Below are positions 32,501 to 33,482 of a stretch of 33,482 bases of DNA, one piece after another. Positions within the stretch are counted from its first letter, which is position 1, and each line of letters starts with the position of its first letter. Origin of the DNA: Baffinella frigidus (taxonomy: Eukaryota > Cryptophyceae > Cryptomonadales > Baffinellaceae); NCBI GenBank assembly GCA_026770585.1, contig MU646312.1, positions 301,043 through 334,524 on the forward strand, in the 5' to 3' direction. Below the pieces are notes generated by a model. That model saw nothing but the letters and a program-made list of their open reading frames with translations. It was not told the DNA's origin and ran no database searches. A program made the position numbers and the translations under genes.

Positions 32501-33337
32501 ACGGTGGCGTGAGCAGAAGGAAGCCGCACCGGCCGTGTCGAAGGAGAAGATGAAGGAGATGCTCGCCGCGGGCGTCGCCAAGGTACGGCCTCCTTACAAC
32601 CTTAAACCCTAAACCCTAAACCCTAAACCCTAAACCAAAAACCCTAAACCCTAAACCCTAAACCCTAAACCCTAAACCCTAAACCCTGAACCCTAAACCT
32701 CAAACTCTGAACCCTAACCCCTGAACAAGTTGAAGTCAAAGGGGCGCTGAACCGCTTAGGCCGCGGTTAAATACGGCCTCTCGGGATGGTAGCCAAGGTA
32801 CCTGGAGCGCGCCCATCTAGATGGTTAGCGTCAAAGTCAATTATGTGTATGAGAAACGCTGCGTTTTTCGCAAAAGTGGCCGATTCGCAGTACGAATAAT
32901 AGATAGACGGTCCGTATTAAAGGAGAAGATGCTCGCTGCGGCGTCGCTAATATGCATCCACCTAGAGCCAAAGTCAATTATTTCTATGAGATATGCGGCG
33001 TTTTCTGCAGAAGTAGCCGTTCCGCAGCACAAATAATAGGACGAGCCCTAAATCCCAAACACTACACTGCAGATCACAGTCTCGGAGCTGAAAGCACTCC
33101 TCGCGGCGAACAAGCTCCCCAATTTTAAATCCAATTATTTCAATGCGACATGCGATTGGGCACGCCAAGATACGCCCATCTAAAGTCAAAGTCAATTATT
33201 TGTATGGGAAATGCTGCCTTTTCTGCAAAAGTGGCCGATTCGCAGTACGAATAATAGATGAAACCCTAAACCCAAAACCCAACCTTCAGATCACGGTCCC
33301 GGAGCTAAAAGCCTTTCTCGCGGCGAACAAGCTCGCG
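11545..33337 (+). CDS. Gene B: unrecognised nuclear-type protein ending in a probable SAP domain, at least 27 exons, 3' end beyond the window
   Basis: Exons are 11545-11760, 11900-12064, 12685-12794, 13874-13955, 15050-15124, 15602-15661, 15904-16011, 16613-16669, 17228-17260, 17720-17776, 19175-19248, 20035-20076, 20464-20503, 20753-20815, 20986-21030, 21135-21179, 22020-22106, 22678-22734 (plus 22864-22920), 23796-23846, 24727-24862, 26585-26676, 27122-27205 (plus 27308-27346 and 27726-27764), 28355-28421, 29254-29363, 30522-30608, 32517-32582 and 33290-33337. All phases agree and no stop interrupts about 740 codons. I do not recognise residues 1 to about 420. The middle is Ser/Asp-, Ala/Lys- and Pro-rich with KRK and PAKKAKA motifs. 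The last exon, ITVPELKAFLAANKLA, fits the first helix of a SAP DNA-binding motif. SAP domains occur at the end of several DNA-repair and chromatin proteins, so nuclear action is inferred, not shown. Confidence 0.7.
11900..12064 (+). CDS. Gene B exon 2
   Basis: Acceptor TTTGCAG, donor GTGCGC, 165 nt, phase 0 to 0. It encodes GKMALKKVDKVQAPSQDDLS onward to VLDIILQKITAECPEAVVHV then DEK. This is the longest internal exon of gene B and one of the few for which I see no echo. Confidence 0.75.
12065..12684 (+). other. Gene B intron 2 with two 5' echoes of exon 3
   Basis: Copies of the Lys-Val-Glu-Ala-Val-Cys-Ala-Gly stretch of exon 3 lie at about 12362-12385 and 12544-12580. The rest is GC-rich and pyrimidine-rich, with no telomere-like heptamers. 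GGTCCCAGCGCAAAG-type duplications lie around 12400-12470. Confidence 0.6.
12685..12794 (+). CDS. Gene B exon 3
   Basis: Acceptor CTTGCAG, donor GTGAGT, 110 nt, phase 0 to 2. It encodes GVVLRKVEAVCAGKARVAKG followed by AVGEEDSDSRVQQLLSR. Confidence 0.72.
13322..13462 (-). mobile_element. Fold-back element, family 1, reversed (about 141 bp)
   Basis: Starts TAGCTCTGTCTCCGTCCATT and ends CAACCCGAGTGAGGCAGCGCTA. It contains TTGACGGATTTGTGCCGC, the reverse of the family core. It lies just downstream of a 3' echo of exon 3. Confidence 0.75.
13711..13848 (+). mobile_element. Fold-back element, family 1, best preserved (138 bp)
   Basis: Ends are TAGCTCTGCCTCACTCGGGT and GACCGAGACCGAGCTA. The core is TGGTACAAATCCGTCAACTT. 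It has no coding capacity. Confidence 0.8.
13874..13955 (+). CDS. Gene B exon 4
   Basis: Acceptor GCGCAG, donor GTACAC, 82 nt, phase 2 to 0. It encodes SLLTAMLQDGWVDTGAELDS followed by FCSHSLL. Confidence 0.72.
13956..15049 (+). other. Gene B intron 4: 3' echo of exon 4, CT-rich satellite, 5' echoes of exon 5
   Basis: The 3' echo of exon 4 (14168-14215) ends TCGCTCCTC then GTGTCT. Heptamers of CCCTAAA/CCCCAAA type fill 13962-14080. (CT)n and (CTCG)n tracts fill 14243-14490 and 14637-14880. The 5' echoes of exon 5 are at 14622-14640 and 14888-14934. GGTATTAACAG motifs linked by TCTCTCTCC form a roughly 28-bp tandem at 14938-15030. Confidence 0.75.
14637..14880. repeat. CT-rich tandem repeat (TCGCTACCTCTTTCTCTCT-type unit) with an assembly gap
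   Basis: At least five units of CGCTACCTCTTT followed by CT runs of variable length. Ten N at 14790-14799 lie inside the array, so the true copy number is unknown. Confidence 0.9.
15050..15124 (+). CDS. Gene B exon 5
   Basis: Acceptor CCTTGCAG, donor GTTCGG, 75 nt, phase 0 to 0. It encodes VQARGLDLGYRGETRESGQV followed by KMEMQ. It is chosen over its copies because only this one has both splice sites and full length. Confidence 0.75.
15125..15601 (+). other. Gene B intron 5 with a 3' echo of exon 5
   Basis: The copy at 15201-15260 encodes VDLGYEGETRESGQVKMERQ with no acceptor and a lost GT (GAACAA follows). Heptamer DNA lies at 15357-15412 and CT-rich DNA at 15498-15600. Confidence 0.65.
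15602..15661 (+). CDS. Gene B exon 6
   Basis: Acceptor CCTGCAG, donor GTAGAG, 60 nt, phase 0 to 0. It encodes LELLYLPHRVNKQLPPPRGE. The frame continues openly into a copy of the head of exon 7 (15662-15713), so the exon might extend. The splice pattern and phase favour a stop at 15661. Confidence 0.65.
15662..15903 (+). other. Gene B intron 6 with 5' echoes of exon 7
   Basis: The head of exon 7 (GTAGAGCCGGACCACGCGCG onward) is repeated directly after exon 6 at 15662-15713, and again as a short piece at about 15839-15856. Confidence 0.6.
15904..16011 (+). CDS. Gene B exon 7
   Basis: Acceptor CCTCAG, donor GTACGA, 108 nt, phase 0 to 0. It encodes VEPDHARVSFSAGWVRIVPL followed by LPDNVAKAARAVRAFE, which looks like a beta-strand segment and then a helix. 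Confidence 0.78.
16012..16612 (+). other. Gene B intron 7: 3' echoes of exon 7, 5' echoes of exon 8
   Basis: The 3' echoes of exon 7 are at about 16099-16107 and 16196-16262, both ending GCCTTCGAG then GTGCGCCCC. The 5' echoes of exon 8 start after CACCAG at 16408 (short) and 16477 (to about 16530). Confidence 0.7.
16613..16669 (+). CDS. Gene B exon 8
   Basis: Acceptor ACACCAG, donor GTTAAA, 57 nt, phase 0 to 0. It encodes AGQVVDISEVEDGEEALRQ. The upstream copy at 16477 lacks the donor, and the downstream copies at 16865-16894 and 17038-17069 lack the acceptor. Confidence 0.72.
16670..17227 (+). other. Gene B intron 8: two 3' echoes of exon 8 between heptamer arrays
   Basis: Echoes at 16865-16894 (GGAGGCGCTGCTCTAG) and 17038-17069 (ending CAG then GTGCTT). 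Heptamers are G-rich at 16695-16860 and C-rich at 17090-17225. Confidence 0.65.
17228..17260 (+). CDS. Gene B exon 9 (33 nt)
   Basis: Acceptor ACCAG, donor GTTGGC, phase 0 to 0. It encodes ASICFFLRGRQ. It is bounded on both sides by heptamer arrays, which is why this non-repetitive island stands out. The call is tentative because of its length. Confidence 0.5.
17261..17719 (+). other. Gene B intron 9 with a 5' echo of exon 10
   Basis: A 5' echo lies at 17598-17630 after GTGCGCAG (ATCAGACGCGTGCTGACC). TTTAGCG heptamers lie at 17275-17305. The stretch 17370-17590 has no repeats and is open in one frame, but I see no convincing exon. Confidence 0.6.
17720..17776 (+). CDS. Gene B exon 10
   Basis: Acceptor TGCGCAG, donor GTCAGG, 57 nt, phase 0 to 0. 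It encodes ITRVLAMCTKEATLRARLQ, a helical segment. Confidence 0.72.
17777..19174 (+). other. Gene B intron 10: four 3' echoes of exon 10, 5' echo of exon 11, heptamer arrays
   Basis: The 3' echoes are at 17907-17938, 18021-18038, 18117-18163 and 18228-18258. Three end CAG then GT, and the copy at 18163 has GC. Most are followed within about 50-60 bp by GAGAGA and a TTGTTGGTACC/TTTATGCCGACAC-type motif. CCCTCAA heptamers fill 18306-18490. The 5' echo of exon 11 is at 18892-18942. The stretch 18620-18880 is unassigned. Confidence 0.7.
19175..19248 (+). CDS. Gene B exon 11
   Basis: Acceptor CTCGCAG, donor GTAATG, 74 nt, phase 0 to 2. It encodes DMFAEQGVDDVVLEPCTLEQ followed by DYVC. Confidence 0.75.
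19249..20034 (+). other. Gene B intron 11 with three 3' echoes of exon 11
   Basis: Copies at 19359-19420, 19606-19673 (in-frame TGA before the donor) and 19811-19877 each end CTGCAG or CTGAAG followed by GTGA. None has an acceptor. ACTAGCTAGTGTAAATATACA-like motifs occur at about 19283, 19337 and 19468. CCCTAAA-type DNA starts near 19925. Confidence 0.75.
20035..20076 (+). CDS. Gene B exon 12 (42 nt)
   Basis: Acceptor TGCCAG, donor GTCCCT, phase 2 to 2. It encodes QLSACGNPDWDPS. The unusual 2-2 phase fits both neighbours. Confidence 0.65.
20077..20463 (+). repeat. Gene B intron 12, mostly CCCTAAA arrays
   Basis: From 20235 to 20455 the DNA is CCCTAAA with CCCCAAA and other variants, including about seven consecutive perfect units. 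I see no exon echo. Confidence 0.85.
20464..20503 (+). CDS. Gene B exon 13 (40 nt)
   Basis: Acceptor AGCCAG, donor GTCACA, phase 2 to 0. It encodes EVFCAVRDQGGVG. Confidence 0.65.
20504..20752 (+). repeat. Gene B intron 13, CCCTAAA and CCCCAAA arrays
   Basis: Nearly the whole intron is heptamer DNA. A block of five CCCCAAA units (about 20595-20632) sits between CCCTAAA blocks. Confidence 0.85.
20753..20815 (+). CDS. Gene B exon 14
   Basis: Acceptor GAAGCAG, donor GTAAGT (consensus), 63 nt, phase 0 to 0. It encodes IVPSSNLLASTATLRFKDAK followed by Lys. Confidence 0.78.
20986..21030 (+). CDS. Gene B exon 15
   Basis: Acceptor TATAG, donor GTCACC, 45 nt, phase 0 to 0. It encodes VVREFTASANKAMRQ. 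The preceding intron is CCCTAAA then CCCTCAA arrays. Confidence 0.72.
21135..21179 (+). CDS. Gene B exon 16
   Basis: Acceptor CTTGCAG, phase 0. It encodes IGLEPMPSGDEEGVQ if a GC donor (CAG then GCAAGA) is used. It ends six bases earlier, at 21173, if GTGCAG is the donor. Both keep frame. Confidence 0.65.
21180..22019 (+). other. Gene B intron 16: heptamers, 5' echo of exon 17, large fold-back
   Basis: CCCTAAA and CCCCAAA arrays fill 21230-21425. The 5' echo of exon 17 (21429-21488) reads DEGQPLFVARPGGMADTEL and then runs straight into heptamer-like DNA. A fold-back lies at 21680-21829. A weaker relative of the exon 17 head is at about 21850-21880. Confidence 0.7.
21680..21829. mobile_element. 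Fold-back element with 61-nt arms
   Basis: The arms at 21680-21740 and 21769-21829 are reverse complements with two mismatches. Each begins or ends with TAACGGCCTGAAAAT. The 28-nt centre carries TTTTTGGTCCTAGGATCC. It has no coding capacity. Confidence 0.85.
22020..22106 (+). CDS. Gene B exon 17
   Basis: Acceptor AACCAG, donor GTCCCG, 87 nt, phase 0 to 0. It encodes DEGQPLFVAWPGGMADAELC followed by GEADLKQKE. This copy has both splice sites. The upstream one has only the head and the two downstream ones only the tail. Confidence 0.75.
22107..22677 (+). other. Gene B intron 17: two 3' echoes of exon 17 and a CCCGAAT array
   Basis: Tail copies at 22218-22269 (with an in-frame TAG at 22261) and 22418-22471 end GGAG then GTC. 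A tandem array of CCCGAAA, then ACACGAA, CCCGAAT and TCACGAA heptamers runs from 22506 to 22670. Confidence 0.75.
22678..22734 (+). CDS. Gene B exon 18, first copy
   Basis: Acceptor AAGCAG, donor GTGTTG, 57 nt, phase 0 to 0. It encodes MAKRKVERTKDLARAAEAK, a basic helical segment that could add to a nuclear localisation signal. Confidence 0.72.
22819..22861. repeat. Perfect 21-nt-arm palindrome touching a splice acceptor
   Basis: GGTATACGGTATACGGTACAC is followed by one base and its exact reverse complement. The second arm ends on the first base of the CAG that precedes 22864. Confidence 0.85.
22864..22920 (+). CDS. Gene B exon 18, second full copy (cassette candidate)
   Basis: CAG acceptor, GTTGCG donor, 57 nt, phase 0 to 0. 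It encodes VTKRKVERAKELARATEAK, conservatively changed from the first copy. It could be added or used as an alternative without a frameshift. Confidence 0.65.
22921..23795 (+). other. Gene B intron 18: decayed copies of exon 18, G-rich repeats, 5' echo of exon 19
   Basis: Further copies at about 23163-23219 (no clear acceptor) and 23336-23358 (tail only) end in GTTGA donors. An 8-bp GGTTAGAA array lies at 22935-22990. A GAGAGA plus TTTATTAATACTGGCACGAC motif lies at 23524-23566. The 5' echo of exon 19 is at 23689-23721. Confidence 0.65.
23796..23846 (+). CDS. Gene B exon 19
   Basis: Acceptor TGGCAG, donor GTAACG, 51 nt, phase 0 to 0. It encodes EEAENAAEQSDSSSESE, an acidic Ser-rich stretch. 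Confidence 0.7.
23847..24726 (+). other. Gene B intron 19: GA tract, shared dispersed repeat, heptamers, 5' echoes of exon 20
   Basis: (GA)n-rich DNA lies at 23862-23960. The dispersed repeat is at 23968-24092. CCCTAAA arrays fill 24148-24360. The 5' echoes of exon 20 are at about 24373-24442, 24500-24561 and 24624-24663, all lacking its second half and donor. Confidence 0.7.
23968..24092 (+). repeat. Dispersed repeat, copy 1 (about 125 bp)
   Basis: Starts GAGAGTTCTTTATTGACAAC and contains GAGATGAT, GGACCG, CCTCGCGCCATG, GTTTGAAT and TTCCCAGTAGCCT. The same succession occurs at 30094-30220. Confidence 0.75.
24727..24862 (+). CDS. Gene B exon 20
   Basis: Acceptor TCTCAG, donor GTGGGT, 136 nt, phase 0 to 1. 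It encodes EESEDKATPAKSASTATGAA onward to TPLKSIMFAKR. It is low-complexity Ala/Lys/Glu-rich with a conserved end. The final LKSIMFAKR is kept or nearly kept in three of the four downstream copies. Confidence 0.75.
24863..26584 (+). other. Gene B intron 20: four 3' echoes of exon 20, G-rich arrays, three 5' echoes of exon 21
   Basis: The 3' echoes are at 25047-25142, 25348-25438 (GTGGGT donor retained), 25517-25544 and 25673-25752 (ends in TAA). GGGGGTAG/GGGTTGA-type DNA fills 24863-25060, 25198-25345 and 25440-25510. The array turns C-rich after about 25965. The 5' echoes of exon 21 start at 26093, 26309 and 26468. Confidence 0.75.
26585..26676 (+). CDS. Gene B exon 21
   Basis: Acceptor AACCAG, donor GTTTCG, 92 nt, phase 1 to 0. 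It encodes PAVALPPSQARPSKPSKPAA followed by KASSAKRAVE. It is Pro/Lys/Ser-rich, probably disordered and nuclear. Confidence 0.7.
26677..27121 (+). other. Gene B intron 21 with a palindrome where heptamer polarity switches
   Basis: G-rich units before 26800 change to CCCTAAA, CCCTGAA and CCATGAA-type units after 26847, exactly at the palindrome 26795-26853. I see no exon echo. Confidence 0.8.
26795..26853. repeat. Perfect palindrome with 27-nt arms and a 5-nt loop
   Basis: The arm GGGTTTAGGGTGAATGGTGT continues CAACAGT. The loop is TGCAA. The second arm is its exact reverse complement. The outer 13 bases of each arm are telomere-like. Confidence 0.9.
27122..27205 (+). CDS. Gene B exon 22, first copy
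   Basis: Acceptor AACCAG, donor GTGTCA, 84 nt, phase 0 to 0. It encodes TPSSSDKDSGKDSDKESDKD followed by SDGSDDFE, an acidic Ser/Asp repeat with likely CK2-type sites. Confidence 0.72.
27206..27307 (+). repeat. GGGTGGA heptamer array
   Basis: About nine tandem units, a variant of the telomere-like heptamer not used elsewhere in the window. Confidence 0.9.
27308..27346 (+). CDS. Gene B exon 22, second copy (39 nt cassette)
   Basis: Acceptor TGGCAG, donor GTGTAG, phase 0 to 0. It encodes DAGEDSDVSDDFE. It has both sites and no stop, so it may be a constitutive or alternative cassette. Confidence 0.6.
27347..27725 (+). repeat. GGGTGTA and GGCTGTA heptamer arrays
   Basis: First about twelve GGGTGTA units, then mixed GGCTGTA and GGGTGTA units. 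This is the longest homogeneous array in the window and fills one intron completely. Confidence 0.92.
27726..27764 (+). CDS. Gene B exon 22, third copy (39 nt cassette)
   Basis: Acceptor AGCAG, donor GTGCGT, phase 0 to 0. It encodes ELGGDSDDTDDFE. It is the same length as the second copy and diverged from it. Confidence 0.58.
27765..28354 (+). other. Gene B last intron of the exon 22 group: heptamers and three 5' echoes of exon 23
   Basis: GGGTTTA/GGGTTCA units fill 27775-27910. The head of exon 23 (AAACCGGTAAAGAAGCCT type) is copied at about 27955-27988, 28044-28095 and 28181-28226. Each is preceded by a GTTGGTAGTAAGTACGGTTT/GTTGGTATTAAGCAAGG segment, so the intron end is copied too. Confidence 0.72.
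28355..28421 (+). CDS. Gene B exon 23
   Basis: Acceptor TGCGCAG, donor GTCCCT, 67 nt, phase 0 to 1. It encodes KPVKKPSAPTFVQRPAAPPA followed by GS. It is basic and Pro-rich. Confidence 0.7.
28422..29253 (+). other. Gene B intron 23: four 5' echoes of exon 24 and TTGTTGATACC tandem
   Basis: Acceptor-bearing heads of exon 24 start at 28575, 28679, 28846 and 29053. The later ones are nearly full length but lose the tail. CCCTGAA heptamers fill 28730-28835. TTGTTGATACCTTACTACAC is repeated three times at about 28943-29035, and each unit is itself an inverted repeat (GTTGATAC...GTATCAAC). Confidence 0.72.
29254..29363 (+). CDS. Gene B exon 24
   Basis: Acceptor AACGCAG, donor GTGCTT, 110 nt, phase 1 to 0. 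It encodes SGAKASISFGGGAAKPSGIS followed by FGSGKLASANANAGLK. Two ISFG motifs recall nucleoporin-type FG spacing, but two are too few for that call. Confidence 0.75.
29470..29524. repeat. (TTG)n trinucleotide microsatellite, about 18 units
   Basis: A pure TTG run that sits exactly where the missing head and acceptor of the adjacent exon 24 echo would be. Confidence 0.95.
29899..30073. mobile_element. Fold-back element with about 25-nt imperfect arms
   Basis: CGAGAATACTGGAGGGTCCT onward is matched in reverse complement, with about four mismatches, by the block ending CTAGCATTCTCG. The inside is AT-rich and contains TTTGTACCAGG. Confidence 0.65.
30094..30220 (+). repeat. Dispersed repeat, copy 2 (about 125 bp)
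   Basis: Starts GAGAGAGTTCTTTGTTGACG and carries the same ordered blocks as 23968-24092 (GAGATGAT, GGACCG, CCTCGCGCCATG, GTTTGAAT, TTCCCAGTAGCCT). Confidence 0.75.
30522..30608 (+). CDS. Gene B exon 25
   Basis: Acceptor TGCCAG, donor GTGAGT, 87 nt, phase 0 to 0. It encodes IKAPPAKKAKAGDAEGGADG followed by GKPKAPREK. PAKKAKA resembles a nuclear localisation signal. Confidence 0.75.
30817..30895. mobile_element. Fold-back element with 25-nt arms
   Basis: CTTTGTCGACCCCCTTGATTTGTAC (30817-30841) has its reverse complement with two mismatches at 30871-30895. Weaker complementarity extends outward. Confidence 0.6.
31012..31205. mobile_element. Fold-back element (CTACAGTSSACCTACCC ends)
   Basis: CTACAGTCCACCTACCCTAA at 31012 is matched in reverse complement by the block ending at 31205. 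The inside holds a direct repeat of TACCCTCCACACATACTC (about 31055 and 31141). Confidence 0.72.
31347..31535. mobile_element. MITE-like fold-back element, family 2 (GAGCGTTTGCGG ends, TA flanks)
   Basis: Nearly the whole element is one hairpin. Arms of about 90 nt begin GAGCGTTTGCGGTGATTGTT and meet near TTTGTACCAGAAGTGTCCAT. TA lies on both sides. Its ends match the 4519-4687 element for the first 12 bases or so. Confidence 0.8.
32517..32582 (+). CDS. Gene B exon 26
   Basis: Acceptor GAGCAG, donor GTACGG, 66 nt, phase 0 to 0. It encodes KEAAPAVSKEKMKEMLAAGV followed by AK. Five upstream copies keep only KEAAPAVSKEK or less. Confidence 0.75.
32583..33289 (+). other. Gene B intron 26: heptamers, 3' echoes of exon 26, triplicated segment, 5' echo of exon 27
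   Basis: CCCTAAA arrays fill 32600-32695. Tail pieces of exon 26 lie at 32785-32797 (AAG then GTACCT) and about 32917-32945. A segment with GTCAAAGTCAATTATNTNTATG and GCCGATTCGCAGTACGAATA (each noted within 20-base limits) occurs at about 32810-32905, 32958-33042 (diverged) and 33173-33262. The 5' echo of exon 27 is at 33073-33120. Confidence 0.7.
33290..33337 (+). CDS. Gene B exon 27, start of a probable SAP domain
   Basis: Acceptor CTTCAG, donor GTGACA, 48 nt, phase 0. It encodes ITVPELKAFLAANKLA. This fits helix 1 of SAP domains (hydrophobic-x-V-x-E-L-K-x-x-L). The expected Gly-x-Lys-x-x-Leu helix 2 would lie in the next exon, outside the window. Confidence 0.6.
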
Positions 33338-33339
33338 GT

Positions 33340-33482
33340 GACAACCCCTAAACCCTAAACCCTAAAACCTAAACACTACACCACACCAAACCCTAAACCC
33401 TAAACCCTAAACCCTAAACCCTAAACCCTAAACCCTAAACCCTAAACCCTAAACCCTAAACCCTAAACCCTAAACCCTAAAC
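33340..33482. repeat. CCCTAAA array at the right edge, 13 or more perfect units
   Basis: After a few degenerate units, perfect CCCTAAA runs from about 33386 to the end of the window. The orientation is opposite to that of a right-hand chromosome end. Confidence 0.95.

Larger units (their letters stand above)
30609..32516 (+). other. Gene B intron 25: 3' echo of exon 25, three fold-backs, five 5' echoes of exon 26
   Basis: The 3' echo of exon 25 (30715-30774) ends in a GTGCGT donor. Fold-backs lie at about 30817-30895, 31012-31205 and 31347-31535. The 5' echoes of exon 26 start at 31773, about 31938 (acceptor mutated to CAA), 32091, 32231 and 32398. A block of about 128 bp at 31825-31953 recurs at 32285-32413. 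Confidence 0.72.

Noticed and set aside
33290-33337. Ku70 identity for gene B from its SAP-like end
   Set aside because: SAP domains occur in many proteins, and I cannot find a von Willebrand or Ku core motif in the other exons.
33386-33482. A chromosome end (telomere) at the right edge
   Set aside because: A right-hand end should read TTTAGGG on the plus strand, but this array reads CCCTAAA. It also follows directly after an exon with an open reading frame and donor, so it is interstitial.

Overview
This is a nuclear DNA window from a eukaryote with many small exons. The likeliest source is a unicellular photosynthetic alga, but the lineage is not resolved. The evidence is GC-rich exons under the standard code, introns ending in CAG with GT donors, and introns packed with degenerate copies of the plant/algal-type telomere heptamer TTTAGGG. 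There are no rRNA or tRNA genes, operons, CRISPR arrays or complete autonomous transposons that I can see. Most long open frames here are read-throughs of the heptamer (Leu-Asn-Pro-Lys-Pro-type peptides) or of CT tracts and are not genes.

Two long genes are arranged head to head. Both models were built by hand from codon phase and splice sites. Gene A lies on the minus strand from the proposed start codon at 10673 to beyond the left edge. It has 11 phase-consistent exons giving 334 residues of alpha-helical, armadillo/HEAT-like repeat protein, roughly one helical repeat per exon. Gene B lies on the plus strand from 11545 (or 11656) to beyond the right edge. It has 27 to 30 phase-consistent exons giving about 740 to 765 residues: an unrecognised N-terminal half, a charged low-complexity middle with basic, Ser/Asp-rich and nuclear-localisation-like stretches, and the start of a probable C-terminal SAP domain. 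The 0.87 kb between the start codons (10674-11544) should hold a divergent promoter.

The main discovery is the organisation of the introns. Almost every exon is surrounded by several decayed partial copies of itself, and these follow a direction rule on both strands. Copies upstream of an exon keep its acceptor and 5' part but lose the 3' end and donor. Copies downstream keep its 3' part and donor but lose the 5' end and acceptor. I call these exon-edge echoes. They are separated by telomere-like heptamer arrays, each locally homogenised to its own variant (TTTAGGG, TGTAGGG, TGGAGGG, TTGAGGG, TTCAGGG, TTTGGGG, ATTCGGG, GGCTGTA). In one case a 57-bp heptamer block sits cleanly inside an echo.

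A third layer is small fold-back elements resembling MITEs: a family of about 137 bp with TAGCTCTG-type ends (four fairly full copies, one degenerate, several partial), a pair with GAGCGYTTGCGG ends flanked by TA, and single-copy palindromes. Many share a TTTGTACC/GGTACAAA motif. They occur in introns and sometimes inside echoes.
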